Source of the DNA: Urechis unicinctus
Lineage: Eukaryota; Annelida; Polychaeta; Xenopneusta; Urechidae
NCBI GenBank assembly: GCA_034190875.2
Contig: CM067343.1
Location: 62,486,751 to 62,550,750, forward strand
Length of the DNA: 64,000 bases
Reading direction: 5' to 3'
Positions within the stretch are counted from its first letter, which is position 1. Each line of letters starts with the position of its first letter. Made by a program: the position numbers and the translations under genes. Positions 12,753-23,296 of the stretch are shown piece by piece. The notes under the pieces are model-generated. The model saw only the letters and a program-made list of their open reading frames with translations. It was not told the origin of the DNA and did not search any database.

Positions 12753-13891
12753 CCAAGTTCTACCATGTACCCATGGACCTATTTCTGTAAGGTAAGTTAG
12801 ATCAAGCAGATTGCTACAATGTTTTCAACAATAAATTATACCGGATCTGTAATTTGGTATAGATATTGCAAATTGAACAATATCTACAACAAATTCTTAT
12901 ATATGTACAATCCTTTTCTGATCACATTCTCCACTCATGTACATTGTACATGTAATGTGTATCTGGTCTAGGCGCCGGTCGCGATAATATTCACCTGTAT
13001 TGTGTTGTCTTGCCAAAGTTATTTTAGCATTACAGTCGCGTGAAACAAAACACGTGTTGCCTATCGGGACATATTGGGGAGCTTGGGGTGTGGGGGTATA
13101 GGGGTCGAGTGGGGTATTAACAGGATGTTTTGCATAACATTACCGTCAACAAAATGCTACGAGACATTAAATCGATAATATGAACAGTCGATGACATAAA
13201 CATAAATGCTTTCGAATTCGACTTGAGGCCACTCGCCTCCGTCAGTTTTGCGCATATGAGGGGATAGCATGCAGGGTATTCTGTTTACCTTTCCGAGCCT
13301 AATGCTGACTACTTCACTAAGTACATTATATGCTGGCAATAGACAAATATTAAATCACCTTATATGTCGAGATACTTCCTTGTGTGTTCTGACTCAATCG
13401 CGAGAACCGAGCCCAGGCCACTTCACGCATCACGATACACGCATGACTAGGTAGTAGGTATATAATAAATGGTGAAATATATTATGCCACAGTGAAGCAA
13501 AATTATGTCACAAGCATAGCTAAATCATGCGGATTGCGGTCTACCTATGTGTATATCTCACCTGGTCAGGTGAGGTAATCAGCCGATATACACCAGGTAA
13601 GTCTGTTGGGGATATATGGGGGAAGTAGTTGTCTTTAAATTAATGAACATACTAGAAATTAGATACCTAACCATTTCCAGTGTACAATCCGTCACTAGAA
13701 AAACAGAAAATAATCGATTTTCGAAATCAATTCTGAGAGATATGATATTATGTTCGAGGTCAAAACCAAATCGTTTCCAAGTCAGGATGATAAATTAACG
13801 GCGCCTACCTTGATAAAGGGCAAGCGAAAAGGAATACTTTATCTTGGTAAGAATTTCAATTCCTGTAGGGCAACTGTTTTTGTGATTGCAG
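12753..13891. other. Non-coding upstream of first clear protease exon
   Basis: The block from about 13,125 is shared with unit B (40,620-41,191). The ORF track through here into 13,892 is intronic up to the AG at 13,890-13,891. The first exon(s) with a start codon could not be placed. Confidence 0.4.
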
Positions 13892-14777
13892 AGAGTTCTC
13901 TGAACGAGATAGAATTCGATGTCACTGAAAGCAACATGGAATTTGATGGAGGTCTTTACCCAAAAACATTCAAGGCCGGCTTTGAATTCTCCGGTAAACA
14001 CGTCGATTTGGACTTGGAGAGGAACGATCTTATCGATTTGGAGTTTCCCATCATTTTCCTAGAAGAAGACAATGGCGTGTCCGTACCTGACATGTCTCTG
14101 ATTGAAAAGGTGAGAAATGTAGCAGAGATATAATATAATAGAGTAACCGACGGGGCATGGGTGTGGACGTATTGTTGGTCCTAAAGCTTCTGTTTTGTAA
14201 CTGCGCTGATTGTTAGCGCATGTCTGAGTAGGGCCCAGTAAAAAGGCTGACATAGAGATGGCAACTTTCGCTTAAGTGAATGAGATCACGTTGAAATGTT
14301 CACGTTCGCTTGGTATACTGACACAAATGTTAGCCATGAATGCTTTCATGCCATAATCTATCATTCATTTGATCAATTGTTACCTGGAAATAGGTGGTTG
14401 CGATGATGAGTAATGATCTACTTTTAGGAGACGATTGCTTTTTACCGCGACAAGAAGCGAGGAGTGGCACTCTCTGCAACCAAGACGGACAATGTCGGCG
14501 GGACTTTTTTGTTGGTATGCTTGTCATGTCAGTTATAACTGATATATTCATGAAAGTACATATGCTAACTCATTTACCTTCAGTTTGTCTTGTATATATT
14601 CTTATGTGGGCTTCTATTGATTCTGTATCAAGGACGGTGTCATACCGGTCGGAAACGAGGTCTACGAAATAAAGCCCTCCCACGACACACAGCCACTGAC
14701 AAAAGGAAAAGGCGAAGACTTCAAGCAACAACGAAAGCTTCTGTCACATCGCATGACGAAAGTAATGTTTCCTTCAG
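13892..14777 (+). CDS. Metalloprotease copy A: prodomain exons
   Basis: Three exons were read: 13,892-14,109 (72 codons), 14,428-14,514 (29 codons) and 14,633-14,777 (48 codons). All have GT-AG borders and phases that fit one another (0 and 0; the last ends in phase 1). The second reads FYRDKKRGVALSATKTDN and then VGGTFLL. The third starts DGVIPVGNEVYEIKP and ends LLSHRMTKVMFPS. This is the pattern of the reprolysin (ADAM/ADAMTS) propeptide, which keeps the protease latent in the secretory pathway. The frame of each exon was chosen because the matching exon in unit B differs only conservatively (for example Val to Ile). The start codon and signal peptide are upstream and not confirmed. Confidence 0.8.
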
Positions 14778-15816
14778 GTAAACATAAGGCATTTAGTTGG
14801 GGCATGCACAAATGCACTGATCCGTCAAATGCGGCCACTCTATTTCGTTTAGTCTCACGTAATCGATATGTCACCCCATCCGAAATATATCAATTACTAC
14901 CCTCCTCTTGATGTAACTAGATATAGTGTTCTGAGCTCTCCTACCAATCCTTAAAATCCCACTTGACACGACTTTCTTGTCGCCAGCAAGCCTGATTTGT
15001 TCGTAGTGGGTGAGTGATTGTGCAAAGCAACATTCACGATGACCACTTCAAAGCTAGTCAATTCACTTCAGCGAAGATAGCCCTGCAAGACGTCTGAGTA
15101 GACGTCTTAATCTGATGGAAAACAACGCAATGTTATGAATTATGATTCAGACAATTATCAACCACCAAACATGCCCAAGTGATGGAGTTTTAGAATGCAA
15201 TGATGTTCACGGACAACTTTGTCCATTTGTGGCGGGGGATTTCATCCATGGTAATTAGTTATAGTTCGATAAGCGGTATAAAGTCCGAAATACAGCACCA
15301 TGTTTGTTTTCAATTTCAAACCCACGTACATCACGCATGCCCGGAATGATATGAACCATCGACGACTATTGCTTCCCGTGTCTGAACTTTATAAGATACA
15401 ACAGATTGTATTAAAAGTGCGTCAACGTGCTTCGCAAGCTTTGCAGGGGGGCAATCGGATGAGGCGGCGGGAAATCGCGGGAAATCACGCCCCCAATATT
15501 TTCCAAAATGGCGGTCATCGCATCGCGATTTTTCGGAAATGATATATAAATGGCATTTCTTCAAATATCGCATCGATCGGTGGTAAGCTTTTGGTGCGAT
15601 GGAACATTTTTTTTCACATGCTCTTGATATATGTTGTTTTCTCGATGCCAAACCCAGCGATATGTTTAAATGTGCGCCCGGTATTTATTTATATTATCGT
15701 TCGACCGGAGCCACGGCGATGACTGCCTATTAATTTTTAGCCAACCCTTCCCTTTAGTGTTGCTCTACTCAACATTGGAATAGTGTAACACAACAAACGT
15801 TAGCATGAAAACGTTA

Positions 15817-15889
15817 GACCTCGTGGCACAGTTGTAGCGTGTTTTCCTGCCATGAGGGAGGCTGGTATTAGACTCAAGCCCAAATTTGT
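15817..15889 (+). ncRNA. tRNA-Gly(GCC)-like pseudogene or SINE head, copy A
   Basis: CTCGTGGCACAGTTGTAGCG resembles the D-arm/A-box of tRNA-Gly. The bases TTCCTGCCATGAGG place GCC in an anticodon-like loop. The T-arm (GGTATTAGACTCAAGCC) is degenerate relative to the GGTTCGANTCC B-box. It could be a decayed tRNA gene or the head of a tRNA-derived SINE. The unit B copy at 42,480-42,552 keeps the anticodon arm better. Confidence 0.45.
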
Positions 15890-16216
15890 CGATTTTTCAA
15901 CTTTCCTTCCACGACTTTTCTTTGAGCTCAGTTTAAGGGTAAGCTTTTAAGAATTTACATCTACATGTAATTAGTTATTAGCTCAGAATACATCGATCGA
16001 CATTGCTACAATACGACCATTAATGACGGAGATACGGTGCATTAACTTCCGATTTCACTTTGGCTATATATTTAAAACGTTCGTAACCGGAAGTGACGTC
16101 ATCAACATCAATAAAATTCAGCGATACGGATACACAATTTTTAGGACCACTGAAGCGATATTCGTGATTAAATAAGCGATTGAATTTGTTTTTTCGACTC
16201 AAAGCGAGAGGAAAAC

Positions 16217-16399
16217 GACCGACGCAGCGCCTCATACCAATGCCTGATTCCGTGCGTATATTACCCAGAGCTGCCCGGAGGGAAACCAAACATGGAATTT
16301 GTAAATCTGTTGTCTGTCGTTTCTTTATATTTTTGGCATGCACATTACCGCTAATATTTGCCTAAAGACTTGGCCCCTGTACCCTACATATATTTACAT
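16217..16399 (+). repeat. Direct repeat, first copy (about 183 bp)
   Basis: Matches 16,858-17,043 with small indels, from GACCGACG(G)CAGCGCCTCAT to TACCCTACATATATTTACAT. It lies in the segment of the prodomain intron replaced by the Polinton block in unit B. Confidence 0.8.
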
Positions 16400-16857
16400 T
16401 CTGAAAACCAACAGGGTATGTGTAGTTATGCCTCATGACTATTTTATGAAATAGACTTGATATGCTATACAATGATTATCTAGAAAAAAATTGAGCCTAC
16501 ATAAGTCAACAGTGGCAAACCGCTTTCAGTCAGGCTAGCATGTCCTATTGATTGTAATCTTTACAAATCAAACAATATTTTTTTCATTTTATATGTGGAA
16601 AGCTACTTACCTAAGACCAATAGAAGAACAAATATATATGATGATGCAGCGGGAATACCTCCTTGTGATTGGCAGGTGATCAATAAGTGTATTTGTGCCA
16701 ATGCTTGTTTTGTTATGAATAACTTTATGGACAATTTTGCCCTGTCGAATCAATGGTCTATTCACGGAGTGATGTTTTGCCATCTAAGTCATAAGCAGCC
16801 AGAAATCCCTTATTTCACGGACATAAGTCGTTCGGAACGCATAGTCAGTTCGCAACT

Positions 16858-17043
16858 GACCGACGGCAGCGCCTCATGCCAATGCTTCATCCTGATTCCG
16901 TGCTATATTACCCAGAGTTGCCCGGAGGGAGACCAAACAAATTTGCAACTCAGTTGTCTGTCGTTACTATATATCTTTGGCATGCACATTACCGTTAATA
17001 TTTGATCAAAGACTTGGCTCCTGTACCCTACATATATTTACAT
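16858..17043 (+). repeat. Direct repeat, second copy (about 186 bp)
   Basis: Second copy of 16,217-16,399, about 640 bp downstream. The 136-codon ORF at 16,595-17,005 covers it and has no recognised similarity. Confidence 0.8.
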
Positions 17044-17159
17044 GAGGCCAAGCAAGCACACGCACAACTTTTTTCTGTTCATATATTATTCTGTTTTCAT
17101 GATCAATCGCACGTATATTGATCATTTTATAAGGGTTCCATTTGATTAAAGAAATCGTG

Positions 17160-17459
17160 CTGTCCGGGGCCATGATAGATGGACAATGATTTAGCTGACT
17201 AAAGGACGAGCTTTGTTTATTAAATAGTACCGCGGCGTGCCATACTTGCGAGCGGTACCGACGTAGGTGAGCAGAGAGCAGCGGCGACCTTTGTACAGCC
17301 TGCTGCTAACCAACTAGTGAAAACCCAGCAGAAGTGACACCCGCTGTACTTCAAGCTTACGTTGTGAGAAAACTGATAATAATTTACCAAACATTTTACA
17401 TTGCGGTATGTATAGAATTGGATGGGCTTTTACGATACGACCATTAACGACGGAGAAGT
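17160..17459 (-). repeat. Dispersed repeat R1, minus copy
   Basis: The reverse complement begins TCTCCGTCGTTAATGGTCG and follows the order seen at 12,519-12,752 and 9,631-9,840. The region is shared with unit B (51,063-51,330), so this insertion predates the duplication. Related ends (ACCATTAACGACGGAGA) recur at 16,016, 17,845 and 42,645. Confidence 0.6.
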
Positions 17460-18839
17460 TTAGATATTTTGGCTACAAGAAATATTCGAGCTGCTAAATT
17501 TTTTTTTACTACCAATGCATTATTTACAATTACATATAATCAAAAAAGTTTACAGATACTTAACACTTTCAGAATATGTTAACAGTTTTAAAATCGAATT
17601 ATTATGAATGGAGATTTGAAGCATTGAACTAGTGTCATTTTAAAAAACAAACTTGATGCTTTCGTAACCGTTGACGCCATCGACATACAAGAAATCATAT
17701 TATGCGTCTTAAGCTGTCGCGGAGAACGTGTGGCCATCATCTTAATGCATTTTGTGGGGCGTTTTTGTACTTAAAGCTTAGTTTGTGGCAACACTATTGA
17801 GAATATACAATTAGATGCAGTAGTTATCTGCTCGGTATAGACCATTAACCGCGAAGAAAAGACGTGTTGACTTCCGATTGCACCTCTGATATCATGCAAA
17901 TTATATAACGATCCGATCTTTATTAATGGAGTAATTTTTCACGTTTTCGATGACCTTTTCCTAAAACTGCGACCTGTGTCGCGGGTCAAAAGAAATGTTA
18001 ACAAACCAAAACACAATTACACAAACCCACAAACCCTCAAACAAACTTACAAACCAGTCTGATCGTCATAACTTTGCGAATTCGCCAAGTTTAGTAATTC
18101 CCTTGGCCCACTAAATTGTGCGCTGCAGAAATCTCATTACCATCAAAATAAGCGATGAAACCAAACTCGCCAGGTCATACACGTACAAGGTTTCTGATAT
18201 GAATTGTGGATTTATGCATTTCGTTGAATGCAGTCGTCGTAGGACTAGCGATATATTATTATTCACTGACCAACGTAATCATACTTTTAAATGATCTAAA
18301 CAAATTAACGCCTAATACGACTACCACGAATATTCAAATGTACTTTATAAGCACCTGTTCTTTGCAATGCATGTACAGTGGTATCAATAGTAGGGATTCG
18401 GGACAATTTTATCGTCCCATCAACCTGTATTGTTTCGAACAGGTGATGAAAATTGTAGAATGTATTTACGGCGTTTGACACCTTTTTACACTAGGGTCTA
18501 CCACTTTGCATCTATGCATTCCACATAGTGGGCATTACCCGGCTAGAAATCATTAGGAAGATATTTTTTTCTGAGTGAACTTCGCGGAAGTTTTGGTGGT
18601 TCGTCTCCGTTGAATTTGTTTCTTTGAGATTGAAACGTCGGTTGATGTATGTGTGGAATGGACTTGAACCCAAAATTCATACACTGCTATAGATAAATTT
18701 GCTGACATTACTTTGTAAATTCGTTGCATGGATGCGGCGGTGACTTCTAGAACAATTCAATCACCTTTTGAAGAGTAACAGTATATCGAGTAAAGCACGG
18801 TATACACGGATTAGCAATAATAAGATATGACTGGTAAAG

Positions 18840-20756
18840 GCCCATGATTCGCCATTGGACATTAACTGGTCCGCAACGGGACAACGACGATGATCGCCTC
18901 TGTTTATGCGATACAGAATTGACGGATGAGCCAGTTGAACCACCCGTGTGGACTGTGAAGGGCGATAATGAAAGCAACTGGCAAGAAGAGACATCAAGCG
19001 GATCAACACGTTTCAGACGCCAAGCAACGAACACAATCGACGATTATCACGTGGAGATGACGCTGATCGTGGACCATACGGTTTGGGAATAGTAAGTCAT
19101 CAATATAAATGCTATGCAAACAGTCACTTGATCCTGCATTACATCAAATAGTTAAGAAAACCATCGGTCATTTCTAACATAATCCCAAGGGCTATTGGTA
19201 ATATTGCATATTTTTCAAAATAAATATATTTGTTTACTCAAGCTGGAGTGCGCGGAGTGCAAATGATGCTGAAACTACTTCGAGCATTTCCCAGTATATG
19301 GCGCATATCGTGAATGCTGTACGTTGAATTTCACTGACGACATCGTCGTTAAGCGTATTTAAAGCCAATCGGTTATATCAAAGACGCTATACCAGTGGAA
19401 ACCAATCATCTAACATAAGCCTTATTTAGCCGCGCAAGCGTTGAAATGAACTATTCCTGATGGTGCCAAAGCCGACTGTGTATTAACAAATGTTTCCGTG
19501 TTCTCAGATGAGCATACCATATAGCAACATCGATCTACAGCAATGGAAAATGCGCATTTCTCTAAGCGTCAAGAATCTTGTTATTTCTAAAGTAAGTGTA
19601 ATACATTGTTCCCCATGTTGGGCGGTCCCATTCCTATATTGGATTGTTTACTAATATTAGTTATTTCTAATGTGCAGGAAGTACTAACTGCTGATTTCAG
19701 ACTAACGCCACTTCTCCGTGGACGACTGGCAACAGCATTATAAGTACCGGTGGGGCTGATCCTAAGCAGGTAGTAATTAATGGAACTAAGGTTCTCGAAA
19801 AAGAAGGTGTTTGGGTCGCGCAGGACGGACGATCATGGAGTAATCCAGACCACGCCATGCTTTTTACAAGGTAGTGAAGGGAAGCTGTGTCACAATGTGC
19901 CGAAAATACGGATATAGACTTCTAACTGGCATCACTCTATACTGTCTGTAGCAACACAGGCGTGTTTTGTTGATAGTCCTTTCACACAAACAGTGCACTT
20001 AATCAGTCAGTTACATTGGTCTGCGATAGTAATCGTAAACTTAAGTTTTGTTTGCATTCTGTTCGCAGATATGACATTCAGGGCTCTGTTGTGGGTAAGA
20101 AACGGTATAATCAACGATGTGTAATTTATGACCATATGATGAAAAATGCTTTACATTGAATGAACTTAAATAAATACAAGATGCACAAATATCACAGTTA
20201 TTGTTCCTAACGCGTACTTCGATTGGGCTTCACGTTTCAAAACACTTTCAGATCCACTGATATTTACGTCTGATGACTATTTTGTTTCAGGTAAAGCTTA
20301 TGTGAGGGCAGTTTGCCGACCAGGGTTAAGTGTATCAGTCATTGAGGACCGTGGATACATAAACTACTACGTTGGAGCTCACGAACTAGGGCATGGGTAG
20401 AGCGAAACTTCAAATATATACTCGTTCACCAATGTGCTCTTTGCTCAAACAATACTTCATGTCTATGATAATGCTGGGGAAATGATAATTTTGATCTGAC
20501 AGAACGAAATATAAGGGACATTTGAAAAATGTATGGTATCAGTTTTGTCAAGGAGTTAATTTTGATGTGTGCAATGCAGTCTAGGTTCCGGTCATGACGG
20601 CGTTTCTAACACGTGTGATGGCGACGATATTCACATCATGGCAGCTGGAACACCTGGCAAAATACCTGACGATAAACTGAGCAATCTCTGGACGTTCTCT
20701 GATTGTTCCATCCAGCAATTCAAAGACGTACTTGGTGGAACTTCAGGAAGCTTTCA
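18840..20756 (+). CDS. Metalloprotease copy A: furin site and zinc protease domain
   Basis: Seven exons were read: 18,840-19,091; 19,243-19,318; 19,508-19,591; 19,701-19,870; 20,069-20,094; 20,291-20,396; 20,580-20,756. The splice phases agree throughout. The first ends the propeptide at a furin-type RFRR and starts the mature enzyme with QATNTIDDYHVEMTLIVDHT, the usual opening of an M12B reprolysin. The zinc site HELGHGLGSGHD is formed across the junction of exons 20,291-20,396 and 20,580-20,756 and fits HExxHxxGxxHD. HIMAAG downstream supplies the Met-turn. It is predicted to be a secreted metal-dependent endopeptidase acting outside the cell. The substrate is unknown. Confidence 0.88.
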
Positions 20757-20844
20757 GTAAGTGATACCGACTGAATTCAATGTTTCATTCGAACAAATTT
20801 TGTTTCGTGTCAAATCACATGCCCGTCTTTCGTCTTGATTGCAG

Positions 20845-22045
20845 ATACCCACGAGTATGCTTGACTGATCGGTCTTGCACATCGGCTGGTCTTCCTGCTG
20901 TTGATCTGCAACCCGGGTTAACCACTACCCTCGACCAACAGTGCAAACTAAAATATGGAGAAGTTTCCACATTATGCGTAGGTGTTAGATTTCTGTGTTG
21001 TTTTACCCGATATGTTGTAATGGATTGTTTCAGTATTATGCCAAACGTTTGATTTAAGCAATATTCTATATCTAGCTTTGATGTCGCAGTGGCCTTGATG
21101 GGGTCAAAACATCCAAATCATTGTCATCCATCAACATGACAAATTCATCTCACTGTTGAAAGTAACATAAACAACACTGATTCATATCATATTAACCATC
21201 TCAACCATACAGCAAGGCAGTCTGTTCAATGCTACCGAAATGTGCCGCATCATCTACTGCAGAACCGTGCCTACTGGACAGGGTGATCGTTGCTACTCAG
21301 TATCTCCTGGAGCAATCGATGGCACGCCCTGTGGTACAGGAATGGTACGTCACTGCATCTATCGATGTGTATGCTCCTTGATTCAACATAATAAAACATC
21401 CGAACAAATTGTATACATCCATAACAAAATACCGTGTTTTCAGTCATGCTTCCGAGGGAATTGCATTGTGACATCTGATACGACGGACACAAATACGGGT
21501 GTGTTTCTGTTCATAATCAACATGCTTGATAGAAGTGGTGACTGTAAACAATGAGAATAAGCTAAAAGACATGTCTCCATTTATTCCAGGTGACGACGCT
21601 TGTGTGGTCAAACCACTCTCACAGCCAGTGCCACCTGGTAAGTGTGCAAAGGCGAAAGCGCCGTCGACACATCAAGTATATCCCTTTTACGTCAGTGCGT
21701 CATGCTGTAAAAGATAAATCAATGTCGCTGGTAGCATTCTTGTCTTCTGTATCAACACGAATATTCTGCTTTGTCAAATAGTAAGTTATTGGTATTGATA
21801 CGAGTGTAATGACATAATAACAAGCTGAACGAATATATTTCACTTGATGGTGTCATAATGTTCAGGGTGTGCGGACACACCTGGCTATACCCTTACCATC
21901 ACCAGTCTCACTGCGTCTGATGTTGTTGCCGATTGTGCCCTCATCATAGAGGACCACCCTCACTTCTGTCTCACCCATTCCCGCACCAAAACTAGTTGCT
22001 GCGCGTCATGCACACAAAGAGGTCTTGTCCCTCCTCAGATGCCTG
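20845..22045 (+). CDS. Metalloprotease copy A: disintegrin-like and Cys-rich exons
   Basis: Five exons in phase: 20,845-20,977; 21,213-21,344; 21,444-21,498; 21,590-21,637; 21,866-22,045. The first has PGLTTTLDQQCKLKYG, as in the disintegrin-like part of ADAMTS proteins. The next two encode MCRIIYC, AIDGTPCGTGM and SCFRGNCIV, the ADAMTS Cys-rich signature (DGTxCGxxxxCxxGxC). The 180-bp exon 21,866-22,045 has eight Cys, including TSCCASC at its end, and resembles a ShK/PLAC-type module. These ancillary domains usually set substrate choice and matrix binding. All cysteines are also present in copy B. Confidence 0.82.
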
Positions 22046-22183
22046 GTCTGTACTTATTGTGCTGCTAGGTCAAAACTTGTCAAAAAGCATGAGTAAGGTT
22101 GCATTAATATGAAAACGAGATGAGTGGTAATAATATGTGAAGTTTAGTTGTTGGCATAGGCGATCACAATTACGATTTTTAAG

Positions 22184-23028
22184 TTGAAGGGTCGTGGAGT
22201 ACATGGGGGTCATGGAGCAGCTGTTCTATGGCGTGTGGAGATGGCACAAAAGAACGAAACCGCAACTGTTTGCCTCAAGATTCCATTTGTATCGGAGGAG
22301 AAACGTCAGAGAGTCAAGAGTGTATTGGCACAACATGTCTCGAGGACGGAAGGTGGTCCAATTGGAGCGCCTGGTCGACATGTTCGCAGACTTGTGGAAC
22401 TGGGTCACAATCAAGAACAAGAAATTGTACCAATCCATCCCCTTCCAACGGTGATGCAAATTGTGTCGGTCTTGGAAATGACAGCCAAAATTGCAATACC
22501 GAAGTTTGTCCAATAAATGGCGGTTGGTCTAATTGGAGCTCATGGGCGACATGCTCGCAGACTTGTGGAACTGGGTCACAGGCAAGAACAAGAACTTGTA
22601 CCAATCCATCCCCATCCAACGGAGGTGCAAATTGTGTCGGTCTTGGAAGTGGTAGTCAAGATTGCTTTACCCAGGTATGTCCGATAAATGGCGTCTGGTC
22701 TCTCTGGGGGCAATGGTCTCTATGCTCACGGACGTGTGTGGGCCGGGCACTCAAACGCGAAGGCGAAGTTGCACCAATCCAGCTCCTTTCAATGGAGGTT
22801 CTGATTGTGTTGGGTTGTCTTCGCAAAATCTGCATTGCAACGACGGAACATGTCCAACAAATGGCGGATGGTCCAGTTGGGGGTCTTGGTCGCAATGCTC
22901 GGTTACGTGTGGCTCTGGCAGCCAATCGCGAACAAGGACGTGCATCAACCCGCCCCCTTCGAATGGTGGTACTGAATGCGTTGGTTCTTCCTCAGATAGT
23001 TTGCCATGCACACGAGCAAATTGTAAAG
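22184..23028 (+). pseudogene. Metalloprotease copy A: five TSP1 repeats with a 2-bp frameshift
   Basis: One exon of five thrombospondin type-1 repeats: about 22,192-22,338, 22,339-22,509, 22,510-22,680, 22,681-22,853 and 22,854-23,025. Each has the WSxWSxWSxCSxTCGxG pattern. TSP1 repeats bind matrix glycans and proteins. Repeat 4 is broken at TGTGTGGGCC (22,734-22,743). After SRTC the frame must shift by two bases to continue as GPGTQTRRRSC, as if one GT had been added. The upstream frame runs on to 23,064, passing the donor after 23,028. Repeats 2 and 3 are very similar to each other, a sign of recent repeat expansion. The acceptor at 22,183 was preferred for its T-tract, and 22,189 is also in phase. 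A sequencing slip is possible. Confidence 0.8.
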
Positions 23029-23210
23029 GTAGATACTCGCACAGCAATTCTTTTATCAATGTGAAAATGCTAAACGAGATCTGTTTTTATGTGATGGGTA
23101 TATGATGTCATTTAAAGCACCGCAGTAGATACTTTAATTTGCCGACAATCAGAATTTGTTGCTTTCTGTCATTGAATTGTACCATGTGCTCTTGTTGTGT
23201 GTGGTTGTAG

Positions 23211-23296
23211 GTGGCTCGTGTGTGAAGAGGGTCAGCGTTCTGCTGGTACTATTGTGTCTACTGTACCAGCAGGAGGCTGGACACCACGATGCGTAG
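23211..23296 (+). CDS. Metalloprotease copy A: hydrophobic C-terminal exon
   Basis: Starts after the AG at 23,209-23,210 and ends at TAG 23,294-23,296. It encodes GSCVKRVSVLLVLLCLLYQQ and then EAGHHDA. In phase with the TSP1 exon (which ends TRANCK plus one base), it would give the protein a single hydrophobic C-terminal segment. This could be a membrane anchor or a GPI-attachment signal. ADAMTS enzymes normally end without one. The copy in unit B (55,360-55,445) keeps the same reading frame and hydrophobicity, which supports a real exon. Confidence 0.6.

Larger units (their letters stand above)
14778..18839. other. Large intron of metalloprotease copy A
   Basis: No exon could be placed, although phase bookkeeping demands one. 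The exon ending at 14,777 leaves phase 1, while the exon opening at 18,840 needs phase 2. The intron holds a tRNA-Gly-like sequence (15,817-15,889), a direct repeat (16,217-16,399 and 16,858-17,043) and a dispersed R1 copy. In unit B the same intron contains the Polinton block. Confidence 0.6.

Noticed and set aside
14394-14781. ORFs on the + strand overlapping the second and third prodomain exons
   Set aside because: The protein frame with splice sites and prodomain similarity is another one. These frames cross introns and contain no recognisable domain.
16595-17005. 136-codon ORF with several Cys
   Set aside because: It runs through a direct repeat, has no splice or start context, and unit B lacks the region.
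18747-19034. Minus-strand ORFs with a similar counterpart at 51,649-51,936
   Set aside because: Conservation is due to the + strand protease exon with the furin site. The minus frames have no domain.
22314-22619. Minus-strand ORFs across the TSP1 exon
   Set aside because: They are shadows of the repeated TSP1 coding strand.
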